DNA from: JBNKFV01 sp050290265 | Lineage (GTDB): Bacteria > Pseudomonadota > Gammaproteobacteria > Pseudomonadales > Cellvibrionaceae | Reading direction: 5' to 3' | Assembly: GCA_050290265.1 (NCBI GenBank) | Contig: JBNKHI010000005.1 | Coordinates: 62,001-126,000 of the forward strand | DNA length: 64,000 nt | In this document: piece after piece, positions 61,291 to 64,000 of the stretch | Numbering within the stretch: the stretch's first letter is position 1 | How the letters are laid out: the number at the start of each line of letters is the position of its first letter | Translations under genes and position numbers: made by a program | The notes under the pieces: generated by a model | The model's input: the letters and a program-made list of their open reading frames with translations, nothing else | What the model was told of the DNA's origin: nothing | Databases searched by the model: none

Positions 61291-62289
61291 ATGAAAAAAA
61301 TAAAATTTTTGCCAATTTTTAATAGTCATATCATAGCAAAAATATGGGTTTTTTTGTCGATATTAATAATGAGTATAGTGGTTTCGGCAGCTGAGTCCGT
61401 TGTGATTCCGGTACCGAATTATCGTCCGCCTGAAACGGTACAGCGAGTTGCTGTTCCCGTAGTGCCCTCTGAACATAAATACAACGTGCTAATTGTCACT
61501 GGTGAGAATTCTTATGAGCATGATTGGACGGGAATTAATAATCGTTTGCGTACACAAATGCTTGATACGGGTGTGTTCGACGTCAGAGTTGTTGAGGATT
61601 TCTCCACAGCTACTTTGGCGATGCTGAAACAATACGACGCCTTATTTATAAACTATTTAGGTTTGTGGAATTACACAGATAAACAAGAAAAACGCTGGGG
61701 CAAGATTGCGGAGAAAGCGTTGTTCGATTATGTAAAACAAGGTGGTGGGGTGGTGCTGTATCATGCGTCTTTTAGCATGGGTTCTGCTGGTTCATGGAGT
61801 GAGTTTGAACGCATGGCTGGCGGTACAATGCGGCCGTATCATGGCAGCCGGCGTTCACCGGTAGATGCGTTTCGAGTACATATTGTAGATAATCAGCATC
61901 CGGTAACTAGGGGTATGCGGGAATATGTCTGGACTATGATGGATGATATGTATACCAATATGTACTGGCATCCTGAGGCTAAAATTCATGTATTAGCAGC
62001 GGCTTATGATAACGCTGAAAACTATGACCAGAAGTTGGCCGGGCCAAAATATCCGCCACATCTCTACACCAAGGAAAAGCTGGCCGCAATGGAAAATATG
62101 AATACCGAAAACCCACAAGTTTGGACTGTGGAATACGGCAAAGGACGAGTGTTTTGTATAAGTCTTGGTCATGGACCAGATACCTTGACCTATGATGGTG
62201 TGAAAAGCTTGATATTACGCGGTACTGAATGGGCAGCCTCTGGCAATGTGACGATACCTATTGGTGATAAGGCAAAGGCATTTCAATAA
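61291..62289 (+). CDS. ThuA-like-domain secreted protein
   Basis: 332-aa protein. GGAG eight bases before ATG 61291 fixes the start; an in-frame TTG at 61285 adds two residues. Signal peptide to about VVSAAESV predicts periplasmic location. ThuA-like flavodoxin/GATase fold: YNVLIVTGENSYEHDWTG, YDALFINYLG, GGGVVLYHASFSMG, YHGSRRSPVDAFRVHIVDNQHPVTRGM, VWTVEYGKGRVFCISLGHGPDT. ThuA proteins occur in clusters for 3-keto-sugar metabolism (with Gfo/Idh/MocA enzymes and TIM-barrel isomerases), with a proposed role in hydrolysing or processing 3-keto-glycosides. It fits the locus. Confidence 0.85.
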   Translation: MKKIKFLPIFNSHIIAKIWVFLSILIMSIVVSAAESVVIPVPNYRPPETVQRVAVPVVPSEHKYNVLIVTGENSYEHDWTGINNRLRTQMLDTGVFDVRVVEDFSTATLAMLKQYDALFINYLGLWNYTDKQEKRWGKIAEKALFDYVKQGGGVVLYHASFSMGSAGSWSEFERMAGGTMRPYHGSRRSPVDAFRVHIVDNQHPVTRGMREYVWTMMDDMYTNMYWHPEAKIHVLAAAYDNAENYDQKLAGPKYPPHLYTKEKLAAMENMNTENPQVWTVEYGKGRVFCISLGHGPDTLTYDGVKSLILRGTEWAASGNVTIPIGDKAKAFQ

Positions 62290-62403
62290 ATTTGTATTAT
62301 TTAAAACGATGAAATAGTTAGCACTAAAGCCAAGTAATAAACATAAGTTTTAAGTCTGTTTTTGCGCCAGGACTTTAAATAGCGCCATGATTGGATAATA
62401 TCT

Positions 62404-63780
62404 ATGGCGATTCAACATACTGTCAATACATCAAACGCTTCTGAAAAAAGTTTGCTGAGTCGCACTGAAGTGGTTGCTTATGGACTCGGTGATCTGTCCG
62501 CCAGTTTGGTTTGGAATGCTGTTAGCGCCTTCGCTTTGCTATTTTATACCGATGTAGCATTACTGCCAGCAGCTGCACTGGGAACTCTGTTTTTTTTCTC
62601 TCGAATTTTTGATGCATTTTTTGACGTTGTTATTGGTCTAAAAGTTGATCGGACTAAAACTCGTTGGGGCAAGGCTCGTCCATACATGCTGTTTGGGGCA
62701 ATTCCTTATGGTCTGTTTGGTGTGCTCATGTTTTATATGCCAGCTGGGGATGAAATAACGCGATTTATTTATGCAGTAATCACCTATTCTATTTTGGGTC
62801 TGTTGTTATCTATAGTTACGATTCCCTATAGTGCAATGCTGCCGATGATGAGTGACCGGGCGAAAGACCGCGTAGATTTGAGTGCGTCACGTTCGGTAGC
62901 AACTTCCGTGGGCGTAATTATTGTTACTGCGCTATTTATGCCTGGTGTTGCGTACTTCGGTAACGGTGATCAGGCTCATGGCTTTTTGGTTATGGCAATA
63001 ATTGTCAGTGTCATCAGTACGGTAATGTTGCTGGCTTGTTTTTCCGGTTGTAAAGAACGCTCACATAAGCGTGACGAAGGTTCCATAAAAATTTCGAAAG
63101 ACGTAAAGCAAATGTTTAAAAATCGTGCTTGGACGGTTGCCTCTATATTTGCTCTGCTTAACTTTATTCGGTTTGGCGCCTTGCTTTCCATTACTCCCTA
63201 TTTTGCAATCAATGTGTTGAAACAACCCTGGATGATATCGGTGTTGTTGCCAACCCTATCGGGGACATTGTTGGTTGGCGCTTTTATAGCTCGCCCTATT
63301 TTAACGCGGTTAGGTTACAGGAAGGCAGATACTTTCTCGTTAATTGGCGGTTTTGTTTGCTTTGCCGTTTTGCCATTGGTAGAAGATTCACCAGGTCTGT
63401 TTATAACCGCTTATGTTGTTTCCTCATTGATTATCAGTATATCGATGACCTCGATTTATGCTATTGCATCAGAATCTGTAGATTTTCACGAATATTGGTT
63501 TGGGAGTCGTAGTGAGGGATTATTGGCGGCGGGAATCTCGCTGGCAATAAAGGTTGGTATGGCCGTCGGTACAGCTTCTGTTGCCTATGCGCTTGCATGG
63601 GGCGGCTATAAGCCCGATTTTGTGACAAGTGAGGCTAGAGATGTTATCTCGTATATGTATTACGGCCTACCGCTGATTATTTTCCTGCTACAGATTGTAT
63701 GTATTCAGTTTTATCCAAACCGAGCGCTGTTAGAAAAGCGCAATCCATCCGCTCTTAATGACTTACAAGAGGAATTTTAA
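62404..63780 (+). CDS. Glycoside-pentoside-hexuronide (GPH) family cation symporter
   Basis: 458-aa MFS_2-type secondary transporter with 12 predicted TM helices. Family features: YGLGDLSASLVWNAVSAFALLFYTDVALLPAAALGTLFFFSRIFDAFFDVVIGLKVDRTKTRWGKARPYML (helices 1-2 and the loop signature), IPYSAMLPMMSDRAKDRVDLSASRS and SVDFHEYWFGSRSEGLLAAG. Imports disaccharides, pentosides, hexuronides or related glycosides with Na+ or H+. Ends overlapping the next gene by one base (TAATG), so it is co-transcribed with a TIM-barrel gene. Confidence 0.88.
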   Translation: MAIQHTVNTSNASEKSLLSRTEVVAYGLGDLSASLVWNAVSAFALLFYTDVALLPAAALGTLFFFSRIFDAFFDVVIGLKVDRTKTRWGKARPYMLFGAIPYGLFGVLMFYMPAGDEITRFIYAVITYSILGLLLSIVTIPYSAMLPMMSDRAKDRVDLSASRSVATSVGVIIVTALFMPGVAYFGNGDQAHGFLVMAIIVSVISTVMLLACFSGCKERSHKRDEGSIKISKDVKQMFKNRAWTVASIFALLNFIRFGALLSITPYFAINVLKQPWMISVLLPTLSGTLLVGAFIARPILTRLGYRKADTFSLIGGFVCFAVLPLVEDSPGLFITAYVVSSLIISISMTSIYAIASESVDFHEYWFGSRSEGLLAAGISLAIKVGMAVGTASVAYALAWGGYKPDFVTSEARDVISYMYYGLPLIIFLLQIVCIQFYPNRALLEKRNPSALNDLQEEF

Positions 63781-64000
63781 TGAAACTCACTGCGTGTATT
63801 GAATGGCTGTTTGAAGATGTTACCGACAATTTTTCCGACCGTATCTATAAAGCAAAAGAAGCAGGGCTTGACGGTGTAGAATTTCATCTGTGGCGTGACA
63901 AGCCTATTGCTGATATTAAAAAAGCGCTGGATGAAACCGGTATAACATTAACCAGTTTTTGCGTTGATCCACGGCGTAGTATTGTTGATGAAACACAGCT
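63780..64000 (+). CDS. TIM-barrel isomerase-like protein, hydroxypyruvate-isomerase type (3' partial)
   Basis: Only the first 73 residues are in the window. ATG at 63780 overlaps the symporter stop (TAATG), with AGAGGA upstream. The N-terminus (KLTACIEWLFEDVTDNFSDRIYKAKEAGLDGVEFHLWRDK) matches the hydroxypyruvate isomerase/Hyi branch of the xylose-isomerase-like TIM barrels. It is the fifth TIM-barrel enzyme of this superfamily in the last 14 kb. Continuing beyond the window edge. Confidence 0.7.
   Translation, partial: MKLTACIEWLFEDVTDNFSDRIYKAKEAGLDGVEFHLWRDKPIADIKKALDETGITLTSFCVDPRRSIVDETQ

Overview
The window looks like part of the chromosome of an aerobic Gram-negative gammaproteobacterium, probably a carbohydrate- and aromatic-degrading member of the Cellvibrionales (inferred from TamA/TamB, TonB-dependent receptors, Tat-exported enzymes and gene style; no rRNA or tRNA is present to confirm it). 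Genes are dense, with no sign of phage, insertion sequences or CRISPR.

Layout. 1-5.3 kb: the end of tamA and all of tamB (outer-membrane assembly). 5.3-16.5 kb: a di-haem lipoprotein, a PhoX-like lipoprotein with a collagen-like stalk, a large hybrid histidine kinase, a LysR regulator that seems to start at ATT, a divergent Tat-exported sulfatase and an EAL phosphodiesterase. 16.5-21.1 kb: a 56-bp palindromic operator/promoter, a TonB-dependent receptor, a SnoaL-like protein and a TetR regulator. 21.5-25.9 kb: xylose use (Nudix-type regulator, xylB, xylA) with mgsA. 26-29 kb: a dienelactone-hydrolase-like protein, a YajG-like lipoprotein and DAHP synthase. 29-36.7 kb: homogentisate catabolism (flavin monooxygenase, DUF2783, hmgA, fahA, maiA), a divergent MBL-fold protein, a MarR regulator and a GNAT protein. 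36.7-37.7 kb: decayed DNA holding the end of a TonB receptor. 37.7-40.5 kb: uxuA-uxuB. 40.5-46.8 kb: GST, LysR, an extradiol-type VOC protein, a flavin monooxygenase and an MFS efflux pump, probably another aromatic module.

46.9-64 kb is the most interesting part. A tight minus-strand operon (53.7 to 46.9 kb) encodes a thioredoxin-like protein, the alpha and beta subunits of a C-glycoside deglycosidase (DgpC/CarC-like TIM barrel plus a small DUF6379/CarB-like protein), a second TIM-barrel isomerase, a Gfo/Idh/MocA dehydrogenase, a Tat-exported gluconate-dehydrogenase-subunit-3-like protein and a GMC flavoenzyme. The predicted route is oxidation of the sugar at C3, beta-elimination of the aryl C-glycosidic bond, and processing of the released keto-sugar. 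A second set (55.2-64 kb) adds another GMC enzyme, three more TIM-barrel isomerase-like proteins, a SnoaL lipoprotein, a ThuA-like protein and two sugar transporters. A TetR gene lies between the two sets. Related palindromes of the form TAGAAC-N4-(G/A)TTCTA sit inside predicted promoters of both sets, suggesting one repressor for the whole locus. The neighbouring aromatic genes could consume released aglycones, but that is inference.
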